Positions 33,495-45,197 of a stretch of 64,000 nucleotides of DNA are shown here, in pieces; within the stretch, counting starts at the first letter, position 1; each line of letters starts with the position of its first letter. Source of the stretch: Ariolimax columbianus. Lineage: Eukaryota > Mollusca > Gastropoda > Stylommatophora > Arionidae. The stretch is taken from positions 16,567,131 through 16,631,130 of the forward strand of contig JAVGWX010000019.1 of the NCBI GenBank assembly GCA_036924085.1, in the 5' to 3' direction. Under the pieces are notes generated by a model. It did no database searches and was not told where the DNA came from. It saw only the letters and a program-made list of their open reading frames with translations. The position numbers and the translations under genes are program-made.

Positions 33495-33590
33495 ATTTGC
33501 CAGGTGAATTCCAGTATCTGTTACCAACCGTTGTGTTGGTAGCCCCTGGAATATACTATGGATTATTTTGGGACCGATGGTGGTGGAAGC
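33495..33590 (+). CDS. Probable exon 7: IgGFc-binding domain (uncertain)
   Basis: Strong acceptor (catatttttag) followed by LPGEFQYLLPTVVLVAPGIY, resembling 'LG.eYfvl.P....'. The only donor that keeps phase 1 at a plausible length is aagc/gtagat at 33,590, which is weak. The exon lies about 60 bases before a LINE-A insertion. If skipped, exon 6 still joins exon 8 in frame, so this may be an optional or dying exon. Confidence 0.5.
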
Positions 33591-33649
33591 GTAGATTTGA
33601 GCAGACTGTCAAGCGCATCTATACCGCTCTACTAACAACAGAAACAAGA

Positions 33650-34097
33650 ACTGGGCTCGGTTTAAGCGACCAATTTTGCTCTTGATACATACCAACGATT
33701 TGGACATTGACATAGGATCCAAGATTGCAAAATTAGCCGATGACACTAAACTATGCAGTAGTATCTAATCTAAAGCAGAAGTGGATACACTGAGGTCGCA
33801 TTTAGATAAAATTCGAGAATGGTCTGTGAGATGGCAAATAGAGTTTAATGTAGATAAATGTACAGTCATCCATTTTGTAGATATATGGAACATAATTACA
33901 GAATGAGAGAGAGGTATATTAGAATGATAGAAAAGGAAAGAGATCTAGGGGTTATAATAGATCATATAAGTAAAGGGAGTGAGCAAGTCCAGATAGCAGT
34001 GAAAAAGGCAAATGCAATGTTAGGTATGATTAAAAAGAGATATTAAATATAGAAGCAAGGAAGCGATTGTCAAACTGTATAAAACATTGGTTAGACA
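33650..34097 (+). mobile_element. LINE-A (CR1-like) RT fragment
   Basis: Contains NDLDIDIGSKIAKLADDTKL (RT palm with ADD), DTLRSHLDKIREWSVRWQI, FNVDKCTVIH, and ends in LYKTLVRHS where the 34-bp array begins. Frameshifted; not active. Confidence 0.8.
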
Positions 34098-35036
34098 TAG
34101 TATGTTTCGCCTGATCCCGACTTAAATCGTCTGATCAGTATGTTTCGCCTGATCCTGACTTCAATAGTATGATCAGTTTGTTTCGTCTGATCCTGACTAG
34201 CAAAGTCTGATCAGTATGTTTTACCTGACCATACCATAGTCTGATCAGTATGTTTCACCTGACCATAACATAGTCTGATCAGTATGTTTCACCTGGCCCT
34301 AACAAAGTCTGATCAGTATGTTTCACCTGGCCCTAACAAAGTCTGATCAGTATGTTTCACCTGACCCTAACAAAGTCTGATCAGTATGTTTCACCTGGCC
34401 CTAACAAAGTCTGATCAGTATGTTTCACCTGGCCCTAACAAAGTCTGATCAGTATGTTTCACCGGACCATAACATAGTCTGATCAGTATGTTTCACCTGA
34501 CCCTAACAAAGTCTGATCAGTATGTTTCACCTGACCCCAACAAAGTCTGATCAGTATGTTTCACCGGACCCTAACAAAGTCTGATCAGTATGTTTCACCT
34601 GACCCTAACAAAGTCTGATCAGTATGTTTCACCTGACCCCAACAAAGTCTGATCAGTATGTTTCACCTGACCCCAACAAAGTCTGATCAGTATGTTTCAC
34701 CTGGCCCTATCTAACATAGTCTGATCAGTATGTTTCACCTGACCCTAACAAAGTCTGATCAGTATGTTTCACCTGACCCCAACAAAGTCTGATCAGTATG
34801 TTTCACCGGACCCTAACAAAGTCTGATCAGTATGTTTCACCTGACCCTAACAAAGTCTGATCAGTATGTTTCACCTGACCCCAACAAAGTCTGATCAGTA
34901 TGTTTCACCTGACCCCAACAAAGTCTGATCAGTATGTTTCACCGGACCCTAACAAAGTCTGATCAGTATGTTTCACCTGGCCCTATCTAACATAGTCTGA
35001 TCAGTATGTTTTGCCTGACCAGACTTTAGTCTGGCT
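34098..35036 (+). repeat. 34-bp array (about 27 copies), HS family
   Basis: Unit tgatcagtatgtttcacctg plus accctaacaaagtc. It is the array part of the HS elements at 8.2, 11.0 and 48.2 kb but without the head, starting abruptly inside LINE-A. Longer units (ccctatctaacatag) recur at about 34,703 and 34,977, marking a higher-order repeat. Confidence 0.9.
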
Positions 35037-35491
35037 TCATCTGTATTCTTAAGTGAGAATGCAGCTATAATTCCTCACTGTGAGTTGAGTGATGATATCA
35101 TTAAGTATGGTGTACTTTACCCTGACAATAAACTAAGCAGCCTTGACTATTGTCTAGTCAAGACGGTATCATCTTATGCGAGACTGGAGCTCGTTTCTGG
35201 AGTTGCTACACTTTCTCTGCCATTGTTTTATTTTTTGTACAGTATTGCCCCCGCTTTACTAACAAATCTGATTTACGATCATACACTGACCCATTTACGG
35301 TTTTGAAATTCAGCTACTGCTTCACATGTTTCCTGAATGCACGAACATCTGCAATATTAATGTCCCAACTAGCTGACTTTGAAGAACTTTCCTGAAAGTT
35401 AATAAGAATTGACTAAAATAACTATGCAAAAATTGAAAGCGAAAATGGTGCAAATGATATATAAACAGAGAGATGTTTGTACTAACCCTAG
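35037..35491. other. Intron 7 remainder, no recognised feature
   Basis: No repeat or coding similarity seen. Ends in the exon 8 acceptor actaaccctag. Confidence 0.45.
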
Positions 35492-35606
35492 GCAGTTCAC
35501 TTGCCGTGACCGCGATAACGGATGTTGAGAATGACGTCACGCTTTACCTGCCGAAGGGAAGTGCGGAGGAAAGCATCAATGTGAACCGACTGATACTGAA
35601 TCTCAG
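35492..35606 (+). CDS. Exon 8: IgGFc-binding domain
   Basis: Phase 1 in, phase 2 out. SSLAVTAITDVENDVTLYLP, KGSAEESINVNRLILNLR: the 'lava...d.t.Vt..lp.g' strand and 'l...L...' strand that precede the 'yq.l.v....DltGt' motif in FCGBP-type domains. Donor gtatgt. Confidence 0.8.
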
Positions 35607-35764
35607 GTATGTGCTTGACACAACTTTGTTATTATTGTGCGCTCCTTTGTTGTTGTATTACACCTGTCAGACAAAATTGAGACGCGAGGTATGTTCAGTT
35701 GTGAGCACGTCTTGTAAATCTTTTACCTGTTTCCGATCACGCACATTACATACTGCTGACAACG

Positions 35765-35966
35765 CATGTACACATATTTCAAGCAACTCGTGTACACATA
35801 TATTCAAGCAACTCGTGTACACATATATTCTAGCAACTCGTGTACACATATATTCTAGCAACTCATGTACACATATATTCAAGCAACTCCTGTACACATA
35901 TATTCAAGCAACTCCTGTACACATATATTCAAGCAATTCATGTACACATATATTCACTCACAGCAA
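35765..35966 (+). repeat. 25-bp minisatellite (8 copies)
   Basis: Unit agcaactcgtgtacacatat plus attca, period 25. Confidence 0.93.
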
Positions 35967-36189
35967 GGTATATCCTATATAACTACACGTCTGTTTTTGA
36001 AATAAAAATATATTTAGAAATATTAAAGAGACAGAAATATAAGAAATGATACAGTAATAATTCGTCAACTTAAGTACAGAAAGAGAGGCGGAAGATATCA
36101 TACATACCATATGTTGACAAAATTTAACGTAGTTGACACAAAGGGATCATATCTTATATTTGAGTACAAACAAAGTGATGCCTACACCA

Positions 36190-37040
36190 ATTGTCTATGA
36201 CTGAGAATGGACCAATTCCAATCATCGATCTCGACACTATCACGGAGAATGGACCAATTCCAATCATCGATCTCGACACTATCACGGAGAATGGACCAAT
36301 TCCAATCATCGATCTCGACACTATCACGGAGAATGGATCAATTCCAATCATCGATCTCGACACTATCACGGAGAATGGATCAATTTCAATCATCGATCTC
36401 GACACTATCACGGAGAATGGACCAATTCCAACCACCGATCTCGACACTATCACGGAGAATGGATCAATTTCAATCATCGATCTCGACACTATCACGGAGA
36501 ATGGATCAATTTCAATCATCGATCTCGACACTATCACGGAGAATGGACCAATTCCAACCACCGATCTCGACACTATCACGGAGAATGGACCAATTTCAAC
36601 CACCGATCTCGATACTATCACGGAGAATGGACCAATTTCAATCATCGATCTCGACACTATCACGGAGAATGGACCAATTTCAACCACCGATCTCGACACT
36701 ATCACGGAGAATGGACCAATTTCAACCACCGATCTCGACACTATCACGGAGAATGGACCAATTTCAACCACCGATCTCGACACTATCACGGAGAATGGAC
36801 CAATTTCAACCACCGATCTCGACACTATCACGGAGAATGGACCAATTCCAACCACCGATCTCGACACTATCACGGAGAATGGACCAATTCCAACCACCGA
36901 TCTCGACACTATCACGGAGAATGGACCAATTTCAACCACCGATCTCGACACTATCACGGAGAATGGACCAATTTCAACCACCGATCTCGACACTATCACG
37001 GAGAATGGATCAATTTCAATCACCGATCTCGACACATTTC
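36190..37040 (+). repeat. 42-bp minisatellite (20 copies)
   Basis: Unit gatctcgacactatcacgga, gaatggaccaatttcaacca, cc. Copies differ mainly at atcatc/accacc and ttt/ttc positions. Three frames are open for 288-327 codons across both strands because 42 is divisible by three; not considered a gene. Confidence 0.95.
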
Positions 37041-37321
37041 AATCTACCCAACTGTAACCTGACTTATAATTTAGTTCAGGGGAAGCGTAGAGAAATGGAA
37101 CATATGTTACCGTCCTACTACATTTCTCATCAACAAGTTATTCTTTTCACTTTTCACACAATAACAAAGATAACACTAAAACGTCTTTAAATATACAAAC
37201 AAAAGTTGTTTCATTTATTGCATAGTCTAATCATTTAGACTAAGAGAGGGAGGCAGAAAAATAGATTGGAAGGCAAGATCAGAGAGCGAACGGGAATGTC
37301 CATCATCGTTTAGCATGGCTT

Positions 37322-38818
37322 TTGCAAAACGGCATTCTCACAACATCCGATCTGCAAGACTCGATCTCTAGCCAGAACGTCGCTCTCACAACATCCGATC
37401 TGCAAGACTCGATCTCTAGCCAGAACGTCGCTCTCACAACATCCGATCTGCAAGACTCGATCTCTAGCCAGAACGTCGCTCTCACAACATCCGATCTGCA
37501 AGACTCGATCTCTAGCCAGAACGTCGCTCTCACAACATCCGATCTGCAAGACTCGATCTCTAGCCAGAACGTCGCTCTCACAACAACCGATCTGCAAGAC
37601 TCGATCTCTAGCCAGAACGTCGCTCTCACAACATCCGATCTGCAAGACTCGATCTCTAGCCAGAACGTCGCTCTCACAACATCCGATCTGCAAGACTCGA
37701 TCTCTAGCCAGAACGTCGCTCTCACAACATCCGATCTGCAAGACTCGATCTCTAGCCAGAACGTCGCTCTCACAACATCCGGTCTGCAAGACTCGATCTC
37801 TAGCCAGAACGTCGCTCTCACAATATCCGATCTGCAAGACTCGATCTCTAGCCAGAACGTCGCTCTCACAACATCCGGCCTGCAAGACTCGATCTCTAGC
37901 CAGAACGTCGCTCTCACAACATCCGATCTGCAAGACTCGATCTCTAGCCAGAACGTCGCTCTCACAACATCCGATCTGCAAGACTCGATCTCTAGCCAGA
38001 ACGTCGCTCTCACAACATCCGATCTGCAAGACTCGATCTCTAGCCAGAACGTCGCTCTCACAACATCCGATCTGCAAGACTCGATCTCTAGCCAGAACGT
38101 CGCTCTCACAACATCCGATCTGCAAGACTCGATCTCTAGCCAGAACGTCGCTCTCACAACATCCGATCTGCAAGACTCGATCTCTAGCCAGAACGTCGCT
38201 CTCACAACATCCGATCTGCAAGACTCGATCTCTAGCCAGAACGTCGCTCTCACAACATCCGATCTGCAAGACTCGATCTCTAGCCAGAACGTCGCTCTCA
38301 CAACATCCGATCTGCAAGACTCGATCTCTAGCCAGAACGTCGCTCTCACAACATCCGATCTGCAAGACTCGATCTCTAGCCAGAACGTCGCTCTCACAAC
38401 ATCCGATCTGCAAGACTCGATCTCTAGCCAGAACGTCGCTCTCACAACATCCGATCTGCAAGACTCGATCTCTAGCCAGAACGTCGCTCTCACAACATCC
38501 GATCTGCAAGACTCGATCTCTAGCCAGAACGTCGCTCTCACAACATCCGATCTGCAAGACTCGATCTCTAGCCAGAACGTCGCTCTCACAACATCCGATC
38601 TGCAAGACTCGATCTCTAGCCAGAACGTCGCTCTCACAACATCCGATCTGCAAGACTCGATCTCTAGCCATAACGTCGCTCTCACAACATCCGATCTGCA
38701 AGACTCGATCTCTAGCCAGAACGTCGCTCTCACAACATCCGATCTGCAAGACTCGATCTCTAGCCAGAACGTCGCTCTCGCAACATCCGATCTGCAAGAC
38801 TCGATCTCTAGACATAAC
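37322..38818 (-). repeat. 48-bp minisatellite (31 copies) derived from a LINE C terminus
   Basis: Unit on + strand atctgcaagactcgatctct, agccagaacgtcgctctcac, aacatccg. On the minus strand it reads LARDRVLQIGCCESDV in frame with the LINE end at 38,830-39,064. Very few variants among 31 copies, indicating recent spread. Minus frame open for 584 codons including the LINE part. Confidence 0.95.
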
Positions 38819-39130
38819 TCTCGCGTCTGTCGCTGTCATCTTCAAGACCTCTGCGATGTCTTGTGTGCGTCTTCTCCTCGGACTGCCTCTGTTCCGCTTT
38901 CCAAGCACCATATCCTCTAGTATCGTTCTCTCCAGATCATTATGACGCTTGATGTGACCAAAATAGTTTAGCTTTCTGGACAAGATATTGTTTACTATCC
39001 AATTTTTATCGAGATTCAGTTCTTGTATGGAATCCTCATAGCTAGAACAAATATATTGACACAAAACTGAGCGGAGTAGCGGGAACTGGTCAAAAACTCT
39101 GCAGTATCTGTGCCCTATTGACTTTTCAGG
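38819..39130 (-). mobile_element. RTE-like LINE C-terminal fragment feeding the 48-bp array
   Basis: Minus strand: IQELNLDKNWIVNNILSRKL, FGHIKRHNDLERTILEDMV, GKRNRGSPRRRR, DIAEVLKMTATDARVMSRDR, then into the array. The same order is at 43.8-44.1 kb, where DRV...GATFYKGH ends the protein. Confidence 0.85.
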
Positions 39131-39149
39131 TTACAGGACATGATGATGA

Positions 39150-39530
39150 TGAATTATTTACGACATTATAAACTTTTCTAACTATGAATAATCTTTCAAA
39201 AATGGAGTTTGCTAGCAAATAGCTGATGTAATATCCGTATCTGTGCCCAGATTATGTCTTCTATCTTCTTCTATTATGTAACAATTGCAACTAGAAATCT
39301 CTTTAACTAATCTTTTTAGTCTTGTCATCCTTTGTCGTGGTGTGAGTGGCTGGTCTCTGACAGTGTGCGATTTCCGTCCGACTATTCTTTGCCGTGGAAA
39401 CAAAGATATCTCACACGTGGTTTGGAAGCGTGCATTCTGTTTTTCTACGGTACAACTTACTGCTTAGTTCTCTGGGTGTGATCCGTGGTGTCCTTGATTG
39501 ACCTTTCCGTCGATCAGGGTCTATGACCAA
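39150..39530. other. No recognised feature
   Basis: Two short minus-strand frames with basic composition (RKSHTVRDQPLTPRQRMTRL) but no family match; perhaps old TE sequence. Confidence 0.35.
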
Positions 39531-39905
39531 CACTTCTGACTTAGGTACAGATAACCGTTCTAGACAGTATGACAGAGAGCTCTGATCGACCACTCTGACC
39601 AATTATGTACAGAGAACGTTCTAGACAGTATGACAGAGAGCTCTGATCGACCACTCTGACCAATTATGTACAGAGAACGTTCTAGACAGTATGACAGAGA
39701 GCTCTGGTCGACCACTCTGACCAATTATATACAGAGAACGTTCTAGACAGTATGACAGAGAGCTCTGGTCGACCACTCTGACCAATTATGTACAGATAAC
39801 CGTTCGAGACAGTATGACAGAGAGCTCTGGTCGACCACTCTGACCAATCATGTACAGAGAACGTTCTAGACAGTAGTCGGGGGCTCTGGTCGACCTCTCT
39901 GACTA
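39530..39905 (+). repeat. 61-bp minisatellite (about 6 copies)
   Basis: Unit gacagagagctctgatcgac, cactctgaccaattatgtac, agagaacgttctagacagta, t. Confidence 0.92.
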
Positions 39906-40464
39906 AGCTGACATGACACCGATTGAGACAGTCTACAAGACCGCTTTCTAGGTGTCCGTGAAATCCACAGGTACGTTGTCACCAACTTTCTCACTCGAAG
40001 AAATTAGTTTTCTCTCTCAGCCGCTGGGATTGGTTCACCATCCCTCCAGTTAGGTATTTATTTTGCGATGCCCAAGAACTCACGATGGATAACGCCGCGT
40101 CCATCTGTAACTAAACTTTCTTTTGCTCCAGGTTGTATTCGATTCCTATGTTTCCTAAATCCCGCATTTAACTCCTCCGCTTCCAATATGGCCGCCTGTC
40201 ACAAAGTACATTTGTCGTACTTCTGTTGACAAGCCAGTAGCTCGTGTCCCCGATTGGCCAGTCCTGAATGCCAGTATGTCAGTTTCTCCATCTCTGGGGC
40301 CTCCACCAACTTTTTGGGACATCTAGTCTTCCTACCCACCCTACTGTGACAGCCTGTCACCAAGTCAGAGACAGCTCAAAACCCGTATCCCTATTGTCTG
40401 TGTCTTTTAGCAGCTACGACAAATGGATGGCCTTACACCCCTACCAACTTCTTTCCATGCCAAT
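39906..40464. other. No recognised feature
   Basis: Intronic sequence without recognised coding or repeat content. Confidence 0.4.
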
Positions 40465-40878
40465 TCTTCTTCTTCTTCTTCTTCTTCTTCTTCTTCTTCT
40501 TCTTCTTCGTCTTCTTTTTCTTCTTCTTCGTTTGTTCTCAATCTTCCCCTACCAAACCCTGAAAGGGCTTAAGTAGCAGAATGTAGTCCAGAGAACGGAA
40601 TGCGTTGTGTCGTAGTTTTACAGCTTGGCTGCGATATTTGCACCTTTCGGTCCAACACATCCGACTTCAGCAAGCATTTTTTGAGTACCGGGTAAGCATT
40701 CCCTCTTCGATCCCTTCTCCTTAGAGAAGTCTGCCCTGCTGCAGCTTGTTATCCAGGATCACCGCGTGGAGGTGTAGAAGGGTCTTGGCAGCTATAGTTC
40801 GCTGGCCCTGACACTAGCAGTCAGCTATGGGTCGCTGACCACTGCAGCTTATGCGCTGCTCAGCATCTTGATCCCCCA
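40465..40878 (-). mobile_element. SINE-B with (GAA)n tail
   Basis: Reverse complement starts gatcaagatgctgagcagcg and runs through ctacacctccacgcggtgat, gaagtcggatgtgttggacc and caacgcattccgttctctgg to gggaagattgagaac, followed by a long (GAA)n (40,465-40,530 as TTC). This shows the GAA run is the retroposon's own 3' tail. Confidence 0.87.
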
Positions 40879-41600
40879 TGCCAATTCGACACTTCAGTAT
40901 TGGCGATACACTAACTCTTTATTATATCCCACACAGTGACTTGTCCTCGCCATTAACACCCGTCTTTCTCGTTCTTTAGAGCAATCGCACAAACTTATTT
41001 AAGTAAAACTGGCCATCTCCCCTTCCCATGTCCTGATTATCAGACAGAGACAAATCCAGACCGGCTTTGTACAGGGATGCACGACATAAGTGAACTCTGA
41101 ACTCTCTCTCCCCTGTGCTAAAATCTGCTACCATTGTCTCAGCTAACGTTAGCTTTTTATTGGTCACGTTGTAATGTATATCTCTTTGCTTCATACATGA
41201 CATTTCACATATACCTAACACTGACCCTGTCACACATGCCACACTACAACAGAGACAGTTGAACAATGAACTCTCTACTCCAACACCTTATTCCTGGCAG
41301 AGTTTCTGCTATGGAAACACAATTACTTTTATCATTAATACTAATAGTAATGATTAATTATCATAGATCTATACGTTAAAAAGAAATAATAAATATAATT
41401 TAGGTTGCTGTTTTATTATTTCTTGTTTTCGTCAATCCAGCCCATGAAAAACACATATTTAGGGGGATACATTAGGAGACATTTTACGACTGCTTGCTTT
41501 TCGTCCAACCATTGCGCAACCAGAGCCTGAAGAGGCAGCAAATTACACATATTTGTAGATGTCGTCATCTTTGCTTGCGAAGGGCACATATTATTTGCGT
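40879..41600. other. No recognised gene
   Basis: A 96-codon minus frame (40,976-41,266) with several cysteines is present but has no splice partner or known pattern. The rest is AT-rich. Confidence 0.35.
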
Positions 41601-41603
41601 TAA

Positions 41604-42145
41604 TAGTACTACAAATATGAGTTACTCAGCCAACTTTACCACTCTATTACAAATATGAGTTACTCAGCCAGCTTTACAATCATATTACAAATATGAGATA
41701 CACAGCCAGCTTTACAACCATATTACAAATATGAGTTACTCAGCCAGCTTTACAACCATATTACAAATATGAGTTACTCAGCCAGCTTTACAACCATATT
41801 ATAAATATGAGTTACACAGCCAGCTTTACAACCATATTACAAATATGAGTTGCACAGCCAGCTTTACCACTCTATTACAAATATGAGTTACACAGCCAGC
41901 TTTACAACCATATTACAAATATGAGTTACACAGCCAGCTTTACAACCATATTACAAATATGAGTTGCACAGCCAGCTTTACCACTCTATTACAAATATGA
42001 GTCACACAGCCAGCTTTACAACCATATTACAACTATAAGTTGCCCAAACAACCTTACAACTATTTAACAACTATAAGTCGCTCAGACAACCTTACGACTA
42101 TTTAACAACTATAAGTCGCCCAGACAACTTTACGACCATATTACA
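41604..42145 (+). repeat. 38-bp array, left block
   Basis: Unit acaaatatgagttacacagc plus cagctttacaaccatatt. The last three units shift to the caactataagtcgcccagac type of the right block (42,650-43,190). Confidence 0.92.
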
Positions 42146-42645
42146 CATAGGCACAGACTGTCTATAATAATGTGGTCCACGGTGATATACTTATTGCTCA
42201 CATTGAGAAGAAAGTGGAATGGTTACAATATCAATGGTGTGTACGGATGGGTAGAGCCACAGAGGTGAGACGTGCAGCTCTAATAACATTTCATCAAATA
42301 GATTTAGATTTGATGGTCTCTATGGAACACGATTAACCACGATCTGGATTGCACGAGCATGGAAACATGTATAAACTAAAAGGAAATCCAACATTTTCAA
42401 ACTGAGAACTGGACATAGAAGACTCAATGGCCATCTTTACAGCATAATAAGGATCTGAACAGATGACAGGTAGGGAGCATGCCATGAACGTGGAACACGT
42501 CCTTTAAAGCTGAATGTCCACCCAGGAAGACAGAGAACATTACTGGTTTGCGAGATAGATATGAGACAAAAGCTGTATAGAGATGGTTTGTTGGTTGGTT
42601 ATTGGATCCTACGGCCTATGCGCTCCTGCCCTATCATATAGGGGT
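42146..42645 (+). mobile_element. LINE-I-related remnant splitting the 38-bp array
   Basis: Contains a FKLRTGHRRLNGHLYSIIRI-like reading and MRQKLYRDG-like end of the RNase H-type LINE C terminus (compare 60,593-60,850). It is almost the same as 47,250-47,770, including caatggtgtgta, tttagatttgatggtctcta and gatcctacggcctatg. The array continues on the other side. Confidence 0.75.
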
Positions 42646-42649
42646 AGTG

Positions 42650-43190
42650 CAACTTTACAATCATATTACAACTACAAGTCGCCCAGACAACCTTTTAACT
42701 ATTTAACAACTATAAGTAGCTCATGCAACCTCACAACCATATTACAACTACAAGTTCATCCTCCAACCTTACAACCATATTTCAACTATGTCGCCCAGAC
42801 AACCTTACAACCATATTTCAACTATGTCGCCCAGACAACCTTACAACCATATTTCAACTATGTCGCCCAGACAACCTTACAACCATATTTCAACTATGTC
42901 GCCCAGACAACCTTACAACCATACTACAGCTGTAAGTCGCTCAAATATCCTTACAACCATATTAATAACCATAATTCGCCCAGGCAACCTTACAAACATA
43001 CTACAACTGTAAGTCGCACATACAATCTTAACACCATATTACAACTATAATTTGCTCAGACAACCGTGTAACCATATTACAACTATAATTTGCTCAGACA
43101 ACCTTGTAACCATACTACAACTGTAAGTCGCTCAGACAATCTTACAACCATACTACAACTATAATTTGCTCAGAAAATCTGTCAATTATT
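42650..43190 (+). repeat. 36-38-bp array, right block
   Basis: Units such as cagacaaccttacaaccata plus tttcaactatgtcgcc (36 bp) and longer relatives ending in ctgtaagtcgct. Confidence 0.9.
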
Positions 43191-43343
43191 TTCAGAACTA
43201 GCCAACTGTATGATGATAGTAGAAAGAAAACGAAACACACCCACACCACACTGCAGAAGAGTAGAGACTTGGTCGAATATTTTTCCACCACCGTTCACAT
43301 TATGTTTAACTACAACCACTCACACATTATCTACCTCTCACAG

Positions 43344-43473
43344 GAATGGGGCTTCAATTTCTGCTCGTCTCAATCAACGGTTCCAAACCCTGTACGTGAC
43401 GGGGCTAAATGAAGCCGATGGGATCTTCGCCGACTCTCTACACCCCGTCACTATGTTTGTCCATAGTCAGAAC
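43344..43473 (+). CDS. Exon 9: IgGFc-binding domain
   Basis: Phase 2 in (AG|G), phase 0 out. NGASISARLNQRFQTLYVTG, LNEADGIFADSLHPVTMFVH, SQN. Matches the diagnostic 'yq.l.v....DltGt.I.s..PVaVfsGh' block of IgGFc-binding domains. Acceptor acctctcacag, donor gtatgt. Together with exon 8 it supports the phase-2 join NLR/NGAS. Confidence 0.85.
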
Positions 43474-43839
43474 GTATGTTCATTTATCTATGTGTGCGTG
43501 TGTCATATTTTGACAATTGTTTCCTTCAACCACAAGACATAGTTAATTGAATTGAAGGCTATAAAAAAAAGTGCAAAGAAAATATAAGGAAGAAGTAAGC
43601 AATTGAGGTAAAGAATATTTGTTGATTTAATAATCTAGTTTTCTTTTTAATTGTTTGTCCATACTTTTTTCATTTCTTTTCTGTTTGTCAGTCCATACGT
43701 CTGTCTGTTAGCTTTTTGTCTCTCGTTCTCTTTATATATGTATTGAGCACTAATATATAACAATTTAAATTACAAATAACTTCAAAAGTCGGAAAGTTGG
43801 AATATGACGAAGACATCAAGAAAGATAGAGGAAACGAAT

Positions 43840-44105
43840 GACAAACATGAAATATTACAATTTAGAAAGGTAACTATTTGCTTTGGTCACATCAAGAGAC
43901 ACAACGGTCTTGAGAGAACGGTGATGGGAGGTATGGTGCCAGGCAAAAGAGGAAGGGGTAGACCAAGAAGACGATGTCACCAAGATATCCAGGAATGCCT
44001 GGGTATGACTGTGGCGGAAGCTGGTGTTTTGGCAAGGGAACGAGTTTCTTTCAGACAGATTGTGATGGGAGCGACGTTCTATAAAGGACATGCTACATGA
44101 TGATG
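43840..44105 (+). mobile_element. RTE-like LINE C terminus with (ATG) tail
   Basis: 98-codon frame: FGHIKRHNGLERTVMGGMVP, GKRGRGRPRRRCHQDI, GMTVAEAGVLARERVSFRQI, GATFYKGHAT, then atgatgatga. The cleanest example in the window of the segment that was amplified at 37.3 kb. Confidence 0.85.
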
Positions 44106-44139
44106 AACTATTTGCAACATAAATTGTACTTTACCTTTC

Positions 44140-44960
44140 CACCCATTCTAGCGCCCAGTTGTGATTCCAACACAAAAACAGATTCACCGTGGAGATCTTA
44201 TCTCTTTTCAACAAGCTTTGAATCATTCATCAGTTCTTGCAAGCGGGAGCACTTTAGATTCACTGTTGATGGCAGACGCCTCAATCATCTTTGATACACC
44301 GACAGCATAGTGCTGATCACAGAGTCAGCCGCAGAAGCTAACCCCATGTTACAGATGCTCAATGACGAGGGAGACAGAGCTGGACTAGAAATTAATATTT
44401 CCGAGACCAAAGTCAAGTGAAACTGTTTCGCTCGTTGAAACACTGTTATCTCCGATGGTAAAAATTTGGAAGAAGTCGATGAATATTGCTGTCTTGGAAG
44501 CCTCATCATAGTGCAAAAATAATTTAGAGCCAACACATAAGGAGTTGCCTCGCGAACTTGGCCGCTATCTTGTTCATCCAGATAGTTCTGGAAGGTTGCC
44601 GGGATCGGACCATACGTGTTTCTCTGTCCAACTCCACAGTGCTCCCTGCAATGTGGTGTGATGCTGAAACATGGACACTTGCAAAAGCAATAAAGAACAA
44701 CCTGCATGTGACACAGACCTCTCGCGAGACGTAGGGTCGGCCTTAGACCTTTCAGTATGACCATAAGCAATCTTCACAATTCCGACCTTCGATAATTATC
44801 ATTGGCGAACGAGACAATTGTTCGCTTCAAACAAGGCAAAACATCGGTGGGCAGGCCAATAATTGAGATGAAGAGATGAACGTTGACCATGTCGGCAACA
44901 GCTTGGTGCACTCTAGGTGGAAGACGCAAATGTGTTGGTCAAACCCTCTTGCAGTCCACT
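44140..44960 (+). mobile_element. LINE RT relic, heavily broken
   Basis: Readable pieces: SIVLITESAAEANPMLQMLN, GLEINISETKVK, ISDGKNLEEVDEYCCLGSLI. These are the palm-end motifs (FADDIVLI..., TKVM.N, YLGS) of an RTE-like RT, with stops between. The 161-codon minus frame over it is a shadow. Confidence 0.7.
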
Positions 44961-45054
44961 AAAACATCAATGATACCTTACAATAGCTTATTGCCTCGAT
45001 AGCCTAAGATAGTTGGGGACCGCAGCCACACACCTGTCGATTAAGAACGGGTTA

Positions 45055-45197
45055 CACACACAAACAAACACACAAACACACAAACAAACACATAAACAAA
45101 CAAACACACAAACAAACACACAAACACACAAACAAACACATAAACAAACAAACACACAAACAAACACACAAACAAACACACAAACAAACACACATAC
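45055..45197 (+). repeat. (ACAAACAC)n microsatellite
   Basis: acacaaacaaacacacaaac repeats with ataa variants. Confidence 0.95.

Noticed and set aside
34098..35036. CRISPR-like array
   Set aside because: Units are contiguous with no spacers, and the context is an animal intron.
36154..37190. Open frames of 288-327 codons on both strands
   Set aside because: 42-bp array; no domain, no codon bias, open in several frames.
37303..39064. 476-584-codon frames
   Set aside because: 48-bp array joined to a LINE C terminus; counted as mobile-element sequence.
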